A stretch of 28,452 nucleotides of DNA. Source: a virus. The notes under the pieces were generated by a model that was not told the origin of the DNA, did no database searches, and was given only the letters and a program-made list of their open reading frames with translations. Position 1 is the first letter of the stretch. Each line of letters starts with the position of its first letter. The stretch covers positions 1-28,452 of the IMG/VR virus record IMGVR_UViG_3300042731_007991; one strand, 5' to 3'. Made by a program: the position numbers and the translations under genes. Shown here piece by piece: positions 1-6,244 of this stretch.

Positions 1-10
1 TCTCAGCGCC

Positions 11-397
11 TCATTCCGGGGCGATTGCGACGCCCCTTCCCTTTCGTTCATTTCCAAATCCACCATCCATTTTTGCCGTTTTTCGTGAATGACATCGCTT
101 GCATCGACTTCGCAAATTCACTTTATCATGTGTTCCACCATCGGCCAGGGCGACCAGGTGATCAACTTCAGTCGCTGGCTGGCCGCAATCAATGCAGAAT
201 GGATTCTCTTGCAAATGTCTGTCACGTATCTTTCGCCATTCCGCATCATATCCACGTCGAGCTGCCGATGGTCGATGATCATCATATCGCCGATGATGCC
301 CCTGGAGCTTTTTTTTGCATTCCGGGCAATATCGCTTACTCCTTACTAAATTGACGCAATTCTCGCCAGCACAGATTCTCGCCGCTCTAGGCATCAT
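11..397 (-). CDS. HNH endonuclease (phage, terminase-associated type)
   Basis: 128 aa. The C-terminal half carries a textbook HNH fold: two CxxC knuckles (CIDC near residue 69, CKRC near 98), the first catalytic His in VDHLVALADGG, the Asn in DKVNLRS and the last His in CHSRK. The N-terminus adds a further Cys cluster (C9, C14, then CPEC). HNH proteins of this size usually sit beside terminase small and large subunits in tailed phages and take part in DNA nicking at packaging. That link is known of the family; the terminase itself would lie off the left edge. The start (ATG ATG) overlaps the end of the upstream gene by 11 bp, so the two are translationally coupled. The stop lies 10 bp from the window edge, so the gene is complete. 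Confidence 0.9.
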   Translation of the reverse strand: MMPRAARICAGENCVNLVRSKRYCPECKKKLQGHHRRYDDHRPSAARRGYDAEWRKIRDRHLQENPFCIDCGQPATEVDHLVALADGGTHDKVNLRSRCKRCHSRKTAKMDGGFGNERKGRGVAIAPE

Positions 398-656
398 TCA
401 CCTGGGGCTCATCATCATTCGGCAATATCACTCCATTAGCCTCAGCGAAAAAAATCCAGGTCTCTTTCTGTCCGAGGGTAATCAAATTGGCATATTGATT
501 TCGCAATTCGTCAAATTGCTTTTGTAGATCTTTTAAGTCTTGAGATTTCAAAACCATACTCAACTGTTGCAATTCATGATTCAATTTAATCCAATCATCA
601 TTGATCTTCTTGGTAATTTCGCCTACCCGGTCCATTGTAATTTTTCGTCTGACCAA
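387..656 (-). CDS. hypothetical small helical protein
   Basis: 89 aa with a TTG start, chosen because GAGGT sits six bases upstream; an internal ATG seven codons later is the alternative. Residues 10-60 are rich in Lys, Leu, Gln and Glu with heptad-like spacing, so a short coiled coil is likely. The tail is acidic (NDDEPQVND). It lies between a longer coiled-coil protein and the HNH endonuclease on the same strand and overlaps the latter. No family recognised. Confidence 0.65.
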   Translation of the reverse strand: MVRRKITMDRVGEITKKINDDWIKLNHELQQLSMVLKSQDLKDLQKQFDELRNQYANLITLGQKETWIFFAEANGVILPNDDEPQVNDA

Positions 657-723
657 TAGATTACCTCACAAAATAAAAGCTCTGAAAAAAGCCTTTACAC
701 GCCTCGGATGATGTTTAAGCCAA

Positions 724-1242
724 TTAGCTTTTAAGATATTCCATCTCTTCTTTAATGTTACCAATTTTCTTTTTCTCCCAATCGATTTGATTTTTGATCT
801 CTTGGGGAATGGCCATTCCATACATAGCGGCCTGTTCTTCTAGGCTGTTAAGATTCTCCGTGTGTTGTCGCAATTGGAGCTTCAATGACCGAATTCGGTT
901 ATCTATGGTTTCTCGTCTTAGTTCGGCCGTTTCCTGCTTTATCCGTTCCGAATATCGGCCCTCCGGCATCTTCTCTAAAATCAAAAGCAACATTCGATCT
1001 ACGCGATCAATGTTGCTCGTTAAATAGTCGGATAGCTCCCGCAATACATCATCAATTGGTGGCTGCGCTTCCAACTTATCAATTGCTTTATCAGACCGTG
1101 AGGCAATCCATGACTGCACATCAGTAAGCGTCTTAATATTATTGATGGCCTGCTCGAGCGTTTCAATAGTTTGCTCAAGTGTGACCACCAATTGATAAAG
1201 CTGACGCAGGTATTCAAGGATCTGGGCCGATTCGTTACCCAC
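724..1242 (-). CDS. hypothetical coiled-coil protein
   Basis: 172 aa, GTG start. Two helical stretches with heptad character are visible: residues 5-45 (repeated LEQ/IETLEQAI pattern) and 100-170 (LKLQLRQHTENLNSLEEQA, then a Lys/Glu-rich end). No signal peptide, membrane segment or Cys residues. It is 13 bp downstream of the holin-like gene and 67 bp upstream of the next helical protein, so it belongs to the leftward lysis/packaging-side operon. It could be a small structural or regulatory protein. Function not recognised. Confidence 0.65.
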   Translation of the reverse strand: MGNESAQILEYLRQLYQLVVTLEQTIETLEQAINNIKTLTDVQSWIASRSDKAIDKLEAQPPIDDVLRELSDYLTSNIDRVDRMLLLILEKMPEGRYSERIKQETAELRRETIDNRIRSLKLQLRQHTENLNSLEEQAAMYGMAIPQEIKNQIDWEKKKIGNIKEEMEYLKS

Positions 1243-1255
1243 ATATCACGTGCCG

Positions 1256-1624
1256 TTATTTGTCGCCATATAATAGATGGCCATTCATCATGATCTTCTG
1301 CCCCAGCGTGCCGATCAATGTTAGCCAGGCGAAGTCAATCGTCCCGGCACTGAGCCAATCGACCAGACCGGCATCGGCAATGACTGGATAAGTAGCAATG
1401 TCAGAAGGAAGAATAAAATGAATGACAATAACAAATCCACTATAACCGAAAATATAAGGCAGAAAGATGCCAGTCACCCAGGCCCCGAGCTTGGCCCAAT
1501 CAAATGACCCGGTTCGTAATGCAGCAGCAATTGCCAGAAAGACATCGAGTACAATCAGGCCGGCTAAGATCTGAAATTGCGCTGTTTGTGCTATAGACCG
1601 AATGAGCGATAAAAGAAAATCCAT
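1256..1624 (-). CDS. holin-like membrane protein
   Basis: 122 aa with three to four hydrophobic segments (about residues 14-36, 43-70 and 90-108) separated by short polar turns, a short N-terminus and no long soluble domain. The start is preceded by GAGGAGA on the minus strand. Size, topology and position in a leftward phage operon near an HNH gene fit a phage holin, which would permeabilise the inner membrane during lysis. Conserved holin motifs cannot be confirmed by eye and no endolysin gene is visible in the window, so a generic small membrane protein remains possible. Confidence 0.6.
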   Translation of the reverse strand: MDFLLSLIRSIAQTAQFQILAGLIVLDVFLAIAAALRTGSFDWAKLGAWVTGIFLPYIFGYSGFVIVIHFILPSDIATYPVIADAGLVDWLSAGTIDFAWLTLIGTLGQKIMMNGHLLYGDK

Positions 1625-1653
1625 TCCATTCTCCTCTTTTTGGAAATAAAAAA

Positions 1654-1679
1654 GGCCCCACTCATTTGAGTGGAGCCCC
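1654..1679 (-). terminator. rho-independent terminator of the 61-aa gene
   Basis: Hairpin with ten-base arms containing one mismatch (1654-1663 with 1668-1677) and an ATTT loop, followed on the minus strand by a run of six T (complement of 1648-1653). It lies 24 bp beyond the stop of the gene at 1703-1888 and just before the ribosome binding site of the holin-like gene, so it separates the two. Confidence 0.85.
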
Positions 1680-1702
1680 GGAATTTTTTCATCTCTGGCA
1701 GG

Positions 1703-1888
1703 CTATTGTCTAATTGGTTCGCTGGGTGATGGTCCCCGAATCCAACGCAGCCGGCCTTTTTCGATTACCAAAACTATCTCAGCAAAGCCGAGCTGGCAGC
1801 CCATAGCCACTTTTTCCGCAATTTGTCGGACAGTCTTCTCAGACAAACTATAATCCTCCTCGGGAGGAGGCGAGGATATTCCTGACAT
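1703..1888 (-). CDS. small protein, DUF2292/YezD-like (weak), probably leaderless
   Basis: 61 aa: a Pro/Glu-rich N-terminus, then a short helix (EKTVRQIAEKVAM) and a strand-turn-strand (FAEIVLVIEKGRLRWIRGPS). The last part resembles the small DUF2292/YezD family, whose members end in a similar (V/I)xxGxVxxI pattern; the similarity is weak. No Shine-Dalgarno is seen. A strong promoter (1895-1923) would start the transcript on the A of the ATG, so translation is probably leaderless. With a terminator 24 bp downstream this is a one-gene transcription unit, possibly expressed in the lysogen. Confidence 0.6.
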   Translation of the reverse strand: MSGISSPPPEEDYSLSEKTVRQIAEKVAMGCQLGFAEIVLVIEKGRLRWIRGPSPSEPIRQ

Positions 1889-1894
1889 AATGTG

Positions 1895-1923
1895 ATTCTA
1901 GCACAATTGTTCCCATAGGTCAA
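1895..1923 (-). promoter_or_regulatory. sigma70-type promoter, minus strand
   Basis: On the minus strand TTGACC, a 17-bp spacer and TAGAAT, with an extended -10 TG (TGCTAGAAT). The predicted +1 is about base 1888, the first base of the start codon of the gene at 1703-1888. Confidence 0.7.
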
Positions 1924-1925
1924 TG

Positions 1926-1937
1926 GACCATACGAAC
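1926..1937 (+). repeat. 12-bp direct repeat flanking the integrase, copy 1
   Basis: GACCATACGAAC, identical to 2880-2891. This copy lies four bases past the integrase stop codon; the other lies just upstream of the integrase start. Confidence 0.6.
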
Positions 1938-1940
1938 TCG

Positions 1941-2861
1941 CTAAATTCCCCAATTCGCCACCGGACTCGCCGAATGATGGGCTGCCGAAATATCCGCCCT
2001 GGCCAAGTCCAAATACCGCTTTACCATCATCATATCGCTGTGACCGAGGATTTTTTGCAATGTATAAGGATCTCCACCATTCCGCAAGTAGTTAATCGCA
2101 AAGGTATGTCTGAATCGGTGTGGATTCGCATTCTTCACACCAGCCTTTTCGGCTAATCGTTGCAAAAATACCTGGATGGCTCTGGGACCCAATGGCAGAC
2201 CGATCTGATTACAAAACACTGGGTCATCATCCCGAGTCTGCCGGCCAGCTAAATACGTCCAAATCATCTTCCCGGTCCGGGCCGATATCGGCACATATCG
2301 ACTCTTTTTCCCCTTGCCCTGCCGAATCTCCAATTCCCGATTTCTGAGATCAACGTCGGAAACGATCAAATTACATAACTCGCTCACCCTAATCCCGGTA
2401 TCCAATAGCGTTAAAATGATCACTTTATTTCGTAGAGCATTAGGATTGGCATGAGTCGACGGCTCTCGCTGGAAATGTCGCTGATATGGCCTGGACCGCC
2501 CAACGCCCGCCAATAGCAATTTTACATCCTGTTTAGAGAGAGGGCTAATTGCTGGATTTTCCGGCTTTGGCCAGGTCAGAGCCCGCACAATGTGCCGTTC
2601 GACAAGCTCCTCCTCCACCAGCCAAGTCCAAAGCGCTGACAATCCAATATAATAATTTAGCTTTGTTTTCTTACTAACTCCGTTCAGACTTCGGCTAAAA
2701 GCCTCGATATCGGTTTTTTCGATTTTTCCCACATCCATATCCCCAATAAATTTCAAGAACCGTTCAAAAGTCCGCCGATAATCTTTCAGTGTGTGGGGAC
2801 TCAACTCCTCAGCCTCGGCGTGCAATCGATACCCCTCGATGGCTTTGGACAACAAAATCAT
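1941..2861 (-). CDS. tyrosine recombinase / phage integrase (XerC/D-like)
   Basis: 306 aa from the ATG at 2861, chosen because AAAAGGAGCGCACAG lies directly before it; an open frame extends eight codons further upstream without such a site. The N-terminal SAM-like core-binding domain covers about residues 1-95. The catalytic domain has Arg in LDTGIRVSEL (about 157), Lys in KGKKSRY, HRFRHTF (His and Arg near 248-251), LGHSD (His about 274) and the Tyr nucleophile in KRYLDL (about 283). It catalyses site-specific recombination between attP and attB. The insertion typical of integron integrases (IntI) between the Lys and HxxR motifs is absent, so it is not IntI. It abuts the attP-like region at 2906-3235, the usual arrangement. 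Confidence 0.93.
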   Translation of the reverse strand: MILLSKAIEGYRLHAEAEELSPHTLKDYRRTFERFLKFIGDMDVGKIEKTDIEAFSRSLNGVSKKTKLNYYIGLSALWTWLVEEELVERHIVRALTWPKPENPAISPLSKQDVKLLLAGVGRSRPYQRHFQREPSTHANPNALRNKVIILTLLDTGIRVSELCNLIVSDVDLRNRELEIRQGKGKKSRYVPISARTGKMIWTYLAGRQTRDDDPVFCNQIGLPLGPRAIQVFLQRLAEKAGVKNANPHRFRHTFAINYLRNGGDPYTLQKILGHSDMMMVKRYLDLARADISAAHHSASPVANWGI

Positions 2862-2879
2862 CTGTGCGCTCCTTTTCCA

Positions 2880-2891
2880 GACCATACGAAC
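2880..2891 (+). repeat. 12-bp direct repeat flanking the integrase, copy 2
   Basis: GACCATACGAAC, identical to 1926-1937. It lies 18 bp upstream of the chosen integrase start. Confidence 0.6.
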
Positions 2892-2972
2892 ATCGGCCTA
2901 GACGTAGTATTGATAATAATTTGTCTCAGTATTGATAATTATGGGAAGCGTTTTTTTTGAGGGATACTGCCA

Positions 2973-3006
2973 TTCGCAGGGTCGGCAGGGGAGCCGACCT
3001 TGCGAA
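2973..3006. repeat. 14-bp inverted repeat inside the attP-like region
   Basis: Arms TTCGCAGGGTCGGC (2973-2986) and its complement with one mismatch (2993-3006), loop AGGGGA. There is no T-run on either side, so it is not an ordinary terminator. The first nine bases recur at 3104-3112 inside the tRNA-like element. It may be an integrase or excisionase site or a structural hairpin. Confidence 0.65.
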
Positions 3007-3034
3007 CAATGGTGTTGAAGGATAGAAAGGTGAG

Positions 3035-3165
3035 TGGGCGCTACTGGACTCGAACCAGTGACCTCACGGATGTGAACTATCCGACCGCCGGCGCTCACCA
3101 CAGTTCGCAGGGAAAGCCCATCCCCGCTTACTATCCGAACGCTAGTCAATTGAGCCTTAGCACCC
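3035..3165 (-). tRNA. tRNA-like sequence carrying a 54-bp insertion (pseudo-tRNA or att core)
   Basis: On the minus strand a 7-bp acceptor stem can form between 3159-3165 and 3036-3042 (GGGTGCT with AGCGCCC). There is a perfect T arm (3043-3059, loop TTCGAGT), a 7-nt variable loop and a 5-bp anticodon-like stem (3067-3083, loop AGTTCAC). If paired this way the anticodon would be TTC, but position 33 is G rather than the conserved U. The 3' half resembles tRNA-Val(CAC). The D-arm-like part is separated by extra DNA flanked by a 9-bp direct repeat ACTATCCGA (3076-3084, 3130-3138). Removing 54 bp restores a 77-nt tRNA-sized molecule. A working tRNA is unlikely as it stands; an att core or decayed tRNA fits better. 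Confidence 0.45.
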
Positions 3166-3287
3166 GAGTTACTTTTTTTATTTTATCCACTCAGATTAGA
3201 TAACGCAAATTATCAATACTGACTCCCTCAAAAAAGAGCGTTAACCCCTCCCCCCAACAAAATCAACCATCCGTACACCCGCCCCCC

Positions 3288-3337
3288 GTTTACCCTGTTT
3301 ACCTTGTTTACCTTGTTTACTCTGTTTACCTGTTTAC
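3288..3337. repeat. GTTTAC iteron cluster (candidate replication origin)
   Basis: Six copies of GTTTAC at 3288, 3297, 3306, 3315, 3324 and 3332, spaced 9, 9, 9, 9 and 8 bp. The complementary motif GTAAAC occurs with the same 9-bp period inside the replication gene (13843-13893). A run of eight T follows at 3342-3349 and a TTATCCACT, one base off a DnaA box, lies at 3183-3191. Iterons of this spacing are typical binding sites for a phage or plasmid initiator. Confidence 0.65.
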
Positions 3338-3453
3338 TTACTTTTTTTTCTTCTACTCTACGCTTCTACTCGAAAAATATAGAGGGGGGGCCTCCAAAAA
3401 TCGACCTTCTACGGCTCATTTTCGGCCGTAGAAGAGTAGAACGTAGAAAAATC
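3338..3453. repeat. TTCTAC/GTAGAA inverted repeats next to the iterons
   Basis: No gene is seen here. TTCTAC or TCTAC occurs at 3351, 3357, 3364 and 3407, and the inverse GTAGAA at 3428, 3436 and 3443. A perfect 10-bp hairpin forms from CTTCTACGGC (3406-3415) and 3425-3434 with a 9-nt loop. Together with the GTTTAC iterons this looks like an origin or a protein-binding array rather than a terminator. Confidence 0.5.
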
Positions 3454-4335
3454 CTAATCCCTGCATTCCCATCGAATATGCCATGGACCACTGATATTCT
3501 CGATCACCAAAAAATAATCACCGGTTTCGATAGCTTCCAGAGATTCGCCGGTAAGATCACCTTCCTGCATATCATTAACAAGAGTTTCTCCGCGCAATTT
3601 TGGATAGATTTGGACCAATCGTACAATCATAGATGCATAACCGCCATCACCCGGTTGAGTCTCCCATATGAAAACAGATTTCCGGCAATCCGATAACCGA
3701 TAATTTTGAGTCACGGCCGGCGTATCCCCTGAAATGTCCATTCCCTCGGCTATGGGGGCCGTATTATCGTGGCACTCTACTCTCACTTGCCAGGATTCGT
3801 CAGTATTTTCACTCGTAAAGTAATATTCTCCGCCAAGTAAGGGCTGCAATACTTGACCAACCATTTGGGGAGCCTCCACCATATCATTGACCAGGCCCAT
3901 TTCAGTGCCCTCGGCCACATTATTCAATCTAAGAATAAGCGAGGCATAACCACCAGCTCCACTCTGCACGCTATAATTAAAGATAGCCTTCTGGCAAACC
4001 GGCAGCATGAAATTATCAGAAACATCCTCTCCCGCAGTACTATATTCTAGCAAAACAACCGGCTCCTGGTAGATAGGCTCCGGCATTGGAGTCGGACTCG
4101 CCGGCGGCTCTGTCGGAACCGGCGTTTCCGTTGGCGCCGGCGGCTCCGTGGCCTCTGGCGGTGGAATCGTCGCCTCGATCACCACCGTCGACGTCGGCAA
4201 CTCAATCACTATCTCCTCAAACTTCCGATCACTAACCGATGACCACACCACCCCACAAATTCCACACATCACACAGGCCGCTATTATTCCCAGGGTTCCC
4301 AAAAGAAGCTTTTGAACTCCAGTCAGATTTTTCAC
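3454..4335 (-). CDS. membrane-anchored surface protein with two tandem repeat domains
   Basis: 293 aa, GTG start with AAGGAAG upstream. Residues 7-33 form an uncleaved signal anchor (LLLGTLGIIAACVMCGICG). Residues 45-90 are a Pro/Thr/Glu linker, and two related domains of about 95 aa follow (about 105-190 and 205-293). Each has a conserved Cys-Lys/Arg pair (CQKAIF, CRKSVF), GxGGYAS(L/M)I(L/V)RL, LVNDM and a final W(Q/H)(V/I)R(V/W)EC. Such linkers are common in Chloroflexota exoproteins. It is the only gene between the attP-like/origin region and the repressor, so it may be a lysogenic-conversion gene displayed outside the cell. The domain family is not recognised. Confidence 0.75.
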   Translation of the reverse strand: MKNLTGVQKLLLGTLGIIAACVMCGICGVVWSSVSDRKFEEIVIELPTSTVVIEATIPPPEATEPPAPTETPVPTEPPASPTPMPEPIYQEPVVLLEYSTAGEDVSDNFMLPVCQKAIFNYSVQSGAGGYASLILRLNNVAEGTEMGLVNDMVEAPQMVGQVLQPLLGGEYYFTSENTDESWQVRVECHDNTAPIAEGMDISGDTPAVTQNYRLSDCRKSVFIWETQPGDGGYASMIVRLVQIYPKLRGETLVNDMQEGDLTGESLEAIETGDYFLVIENISGPWHIRWECRD

Positions 4336-4382
4336 TTACATCTTCCTTACCCCACCCCATTTATCGAAGAAATTTTAGACCT

Positions 4383-4393
4383 CATCGTATAAT
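4383..4393. promoter_or_regulatory. overlapping divergent -10 elements (weak)
   Basis: TATAAT reads rightward at 4388-4393, towards the small gene at 4428. On the other strand TGCTATATT forms an extended -10 towards the surface-protein gene. No convincing -35 is seen for either. Confidence 0.35.
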
Positions 4394-4427
4394 ATAGCAC
4401 AAACATCCATTTTCATGAGGATCTATC

Positions 4428-4634
4428 TTGACCAAGCTCGAGCGTCTACGTTGCATCGCCGACGACCCCCGGGCCGCCGCGCACTACCTTTACAAACACA
4501 GACACGAGCTGCCGCAATGCTATCGCCCCATTCTCGATAGCCCAATCGATCTACACGACCTTACTTCGATTTATTACTATCATCCATTACTTCCGTCAAC
4601 CGCCGCAGGATCTGAAACCTTTCCTCAGAACTGA
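4428..4634 (+). CDS. small hypothetical protein, convergent with the repressor gene
   Basis: 68 aa from a TTG start with TGAGGA six bases upstream. The N-terminal two thirds look protein-like (RCIADDPRAAAHYLYKHRHELPQ). The last 25 codons overlap the 3' end of the repressor gene on the other strand and are probably constrained by it. A -10-like TATAAT lies 35 bp upstream. It may be spurious, but the start signal is better than for typical random frames. Confidence 0.35.
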   Translation: MTKLERLRCIADDPRAAAHYLYKHRHELPQCYRPILDSPIDLHDLTSIYYYHPLLPSTAAGSETFPQN

Positions 4635-5100
4635 ACGTTCGCATTGCCTGCTCGATAGAATCCACCGATGGCCGCCGCCGGCCCGAGCTATCGCGCCGCG
4701 TCTCCTGCTCCATCAGCCGCCATCGAGCGTAATCATACACCTGCTGCAGCTCCAAATTATCCAATTTTTGCAACACCTCCATCACATCCTCAGCATCCAG
4801 CCGGTCCACCGCCGCCGGCATTGCATATCCCGCCCGACGCTCATTTATCGCCGCCGCTACCTGCTCCCCCCTCTGGGGGACTGGGGGGGGCAATAATTCA
4901 GCCATCACAAACAACTCAACCGGATCCCGCTCCAACGGCTCCGCAATCGCTGCACAAAAATCAAACGTCGGATTCCGCCGGTGCGCCATCACCTCCGTGA
5001 CAGAGGTGTGGGAAATATTAGCCCGCCGGCTCAATTCTCGCTGCGACCATCCCCGTTCGGTTAATTCACTGGCAAGCCAGGAAATCAATTTGTCATTCAT
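4561..5100 (-). CDS. XRE/CI-type phage repressor
   Basis: 179 aa. Residues 5-62 form a helix-turn-helix domain of the XRE type: WSQRELSRRANISHTSVTEVMAHRRNPTFD is the classic scaffold-recognition helix pair, followed by a helix ending VELFVMAE. Residues 95-175 are helical and may dimerise. No LexA/CI Ser-Lys protease motif is seen. It is divergent from the early operon across a 137-bp region with repeated half-sites, the position of the lysogeny repressor in a lambda-like switch. Residues about 70-79 (PPPVPQRGEQ) are encoded by an inserted copy of the C/G-rich repeat at 4864-4890, in the linker between the two domains. Confidence 0.85.
   Translation of the reverse strand: MNDKLISWLASELTERGWSQRELSRRANISHTSVTEVMAHRRNPTFDFCAAIAEPLERDPVELFVMAELLPPPVPQRGEQVAAAINERRAGYAMPAAVDRLDAEDVMEVLQKLDNLELQQVYDYARWRLMEQETRRDSSGRRRPSVDSIEQAMRTFSSEERFQILRRLTEVMDDSNKSK
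4864..4890 (+). repeat. C/G-rich repeat, in-frame in the repressor gene
   Basis: C-run, short loop, G-run and G-rich tail. The G-rich tail lies on the right although the host gene runs left. It encodes the Pro-rich inter-domain linker. Confidence 0.7.
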
Positions 5101-5120
5101 TTATGCCATTGTACTCTCTT

Positions 5121-5221
5121 ATTTGGAATTTTAAGGTTACAATTTGGATTTTAGTATTGACAAGGTACTACTATATGTGATATTATGGTGACACTTCTAA
5201 ATTCCAGATCGGAATTTATAA
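5121..5221. promoter_or_regulatory. operator half-sites of the lysogeny switch
   Basis: Related half-sites: TTTGGAATTTTAA (5122-5134), ATTTGGATTTTAG (5142-5154) and a perfect 8-bp inverted pair TAAATTCC (5198-5205) / GGAATTTA (5211-5218). They flank and cover the rightward promoter between the divergent repressor and early operon, so they are the likely repressor binding sites. Confidence 0.6.
5157..5186 (+). promoter_or_regulatory. early promoter (rightward)
   Basis: TTGACA at 5157-5162, an 18-bp spacer and TATTAT at 5181-5186, 51 bp upstream of the RHH gene. It would drive the long plus-strand operon and, with no strong terminator seen, possibly read on into the cassette array. Confidence 0.75.
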
Positions 5222-5237
5222 ATGCCAGGAGGACTCA

Positions 5238-5453
5238 ATGGCCGTAGCCAAATTAGCAATTTCTTTACCCAAAGATATCGCCAGTCTGCTGGATAACCAA
5301 GCCGCAACCTGGGAAATGAGCCGTTCCGGCACTATTGCCCGTATCATCCAGGAATGGCAGGCCACCCGCCGCTCCCATCTCCACCTCGTCGACACCACCG
5401 ACCGCTTTCCTCCCCTCCTCGATGACAACGGCATCGAACCGGAGGCCGCCTGA
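5238..5453 (+). CDS. ribbon-helix-helix (Arc/CopG-type) regulator
   Basis: 71 aa with CAGGAGG upstream. Residues 3-42 match the RHH plan: beta strand KLAISLP, first helix DIASLLDNQAATW, turn EMSRSG and second helix TIARIIQEWQ. The remainder is an acidic, probably flexible tail. First gene of the early operon, directly opposite the repressor: the place of a Cro- or Arc-like early regulator. It probably binds DNA as a dimer of strands, perhaps at the same operators. Confidence 0.75.
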   Translation: MAVAKLAISLPKDIASLLDNQAATWEMSRSGTIARIIQEWQATRRSHLHLVDTTDRFPPLLDDNGIEPEAA

Positions 5454-5677
5454 TGGATACCTTCCAAACCGGCCCTCGATCATCATCATTCCACCAAAAG
5501 CGAGCCGAGATCCTGGAGCGCCTCCAACAGCTCAACCAGATGGATGCCCAGGAGCTCCATTTCGTCAAACTCGGCCGCCTTGATCTCACCGACCACCGTT
5601 TCCGCCACGCCGAGCGCACCATCGAAACCCTTTACCTCTACCAGCAAGCCGACCAACTACCCGGGAGCGAGCAATGA
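5453..5677 (+). CDS. hypothetical early protein
   Basis: 74 aa. The start overlaps the previous stop (TGATG), so the genes are translationally coupled. Mostly helical and Gln/Leu-rich (RAEILERLQQLNQMDAQEL, then RHAERTIETLYLYQQA). No Cys residues and no membrane segment. Family not recognised. Confidence 0.65.
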   Translation: MDTFQTGPRSSSFHQKRAEILERLQQLNQMDAQELHFVKLGRLDLTDHRFRHAERTIETLYLYQQADQLPGSEQ

Positions 5678-5904
5678 ACATTGTCGAAGAAGTTGTCTTT
5701 TCCCGGGTCCTCCTGCGGAATGTTTTGCTCGTTCAAGACAATGATTACGACCGCTTCATCCTCATTATGAACCTACTCGGCTACAAAAGAATTGAACTGG
5801 CCGATTTCGCCAGAGTGAACCCCCAGGACATTTCTGAGACTATCAGAAAGTGCAAAATGAACGCCCGCCGAAAATTCAGACCATATGCCAGGGAGTTATC
5901 ATGA
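5674..5904 (+). CDS. hypothetical early protein, possible DNA-binding helix
   Basis: 76 aa; the start overlaps the previous stop (ATGA). Residues 38-70 (RIELADFARVNPQDISETIRKCKMNARRKFRPYA) have the length and polarity of a helix-turn-helix followed by a basic helix, so a small DNA-binding protein is possible. This is a pattern judgement, not a family match. Confidence 0.6.
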   Translation: MNIVEEVVFSRVLLRNVLLVQDNDYDRFILIMNLLGYKRIELADFARVNPQDISETIRKCKMNARRKFRPYARELS

Positions 5905-6125
5905 ACCTCATCACCGCCCTAAAACGTCTCCTAACAACCAACAAACCAACCATCCAACCACCAACCGGTAAACTCGAACTCATCCAGCATACCGGTCCCA
6001 CCCGAATGATCTCATCCCTTCACATCACCTACCCACATCAATACTCACTCCAATCCACCGTCATCTTCGCCACCGATCATATGCCGCCGGTAAAAATAGA
6101 CAGCTATCAAATATTCCTGAACTAA
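5901..6125 (+). CDS. hypothetical early protein
   Basis: 74 aa from the ATG overlapping the previous stop (ATGA). The open frame starts 17 codons earlier, but that part lies inside the upstream gene. A Thr/Pro/Asn-rich stretch (TNKPTIQPPT) comes from a CAAC-rich DNA tract at 5933-5966, similar to tracts at the starts of other genes in this operon. The rest is strand-rich. Function unknown. Confidence 0.55.
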   Translation: MNLITALKRLLTTNKPTIQPPTGKLELIQHTGPTRMISSLHITYPHQYSLQSTVIFATDHMPPVKIDSYQIFLN

Positions 6126-6175
6126 CCACATCCGTGTCGGACCTGCCCTCGGCATCGGGCCGCCCGGCATATTAT

Positions 6176-6230
6176 TTTCCTCCTTGGACCCCCCTCCCGC
6201 CCTGGGCAAGCGGGAGAGGCGGGAGGGGAA
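6176..6230 (-). repeat. C/G-rich repeat, apparently in reverse orientation
   Basis: Perfect 11-bp arms CCCCTCCCGCC (6191-6201) and GGCGGGAGGGG (6218-6228). The sequence beyond the left arm, read on the minus strand (GGGGGGTCCAAGGAGG), resembles the G-rich tail of the other copies, so this one may be inverted. Confidence 0.5.
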
Positions 6231-6244
6231 CAGACAAGGCCAAA

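Larger units (their letters stand above)
2906..3235. other. probable phage attachment region (attP) with arm-type sites
   Basis: Two direct copies of AGTATTGATAAT (2906-2917, 2928-2939) and an inverted copy (3209-3220; the shared part with the second copy extends to 15 bp) bracket a tRNA-like sequence. A second element, TTTTTTGAGGGA, is also present on both sides in inverted orientation (2953-2964 and 3224-3235). Short repeated arm sites flanking a core next to int are how phage attP sites are built, and tRNA 3' ends are common cores. Genes continue on both sides, so this would be an intact attP rather than attL or attR. The exact core is not determined. Confidence 0.6.

Noticed and set aside
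2898-3203. Open frames over the tRNA-like region on both strands (including a GSSPVAPT-containing one)
   Set aside because: Translations of tRNA T-arm and acceptor DNA give this stock peptide; the frames have no ribosome binding site and cover repeats and hairpins.
3304-3696. 130-codon plus-strand frame starting in the iterons
   Set aside because: Its start region is translated GTTTAC repeat and T-tract, and it overlaps the surface-protein gene on the other strand.
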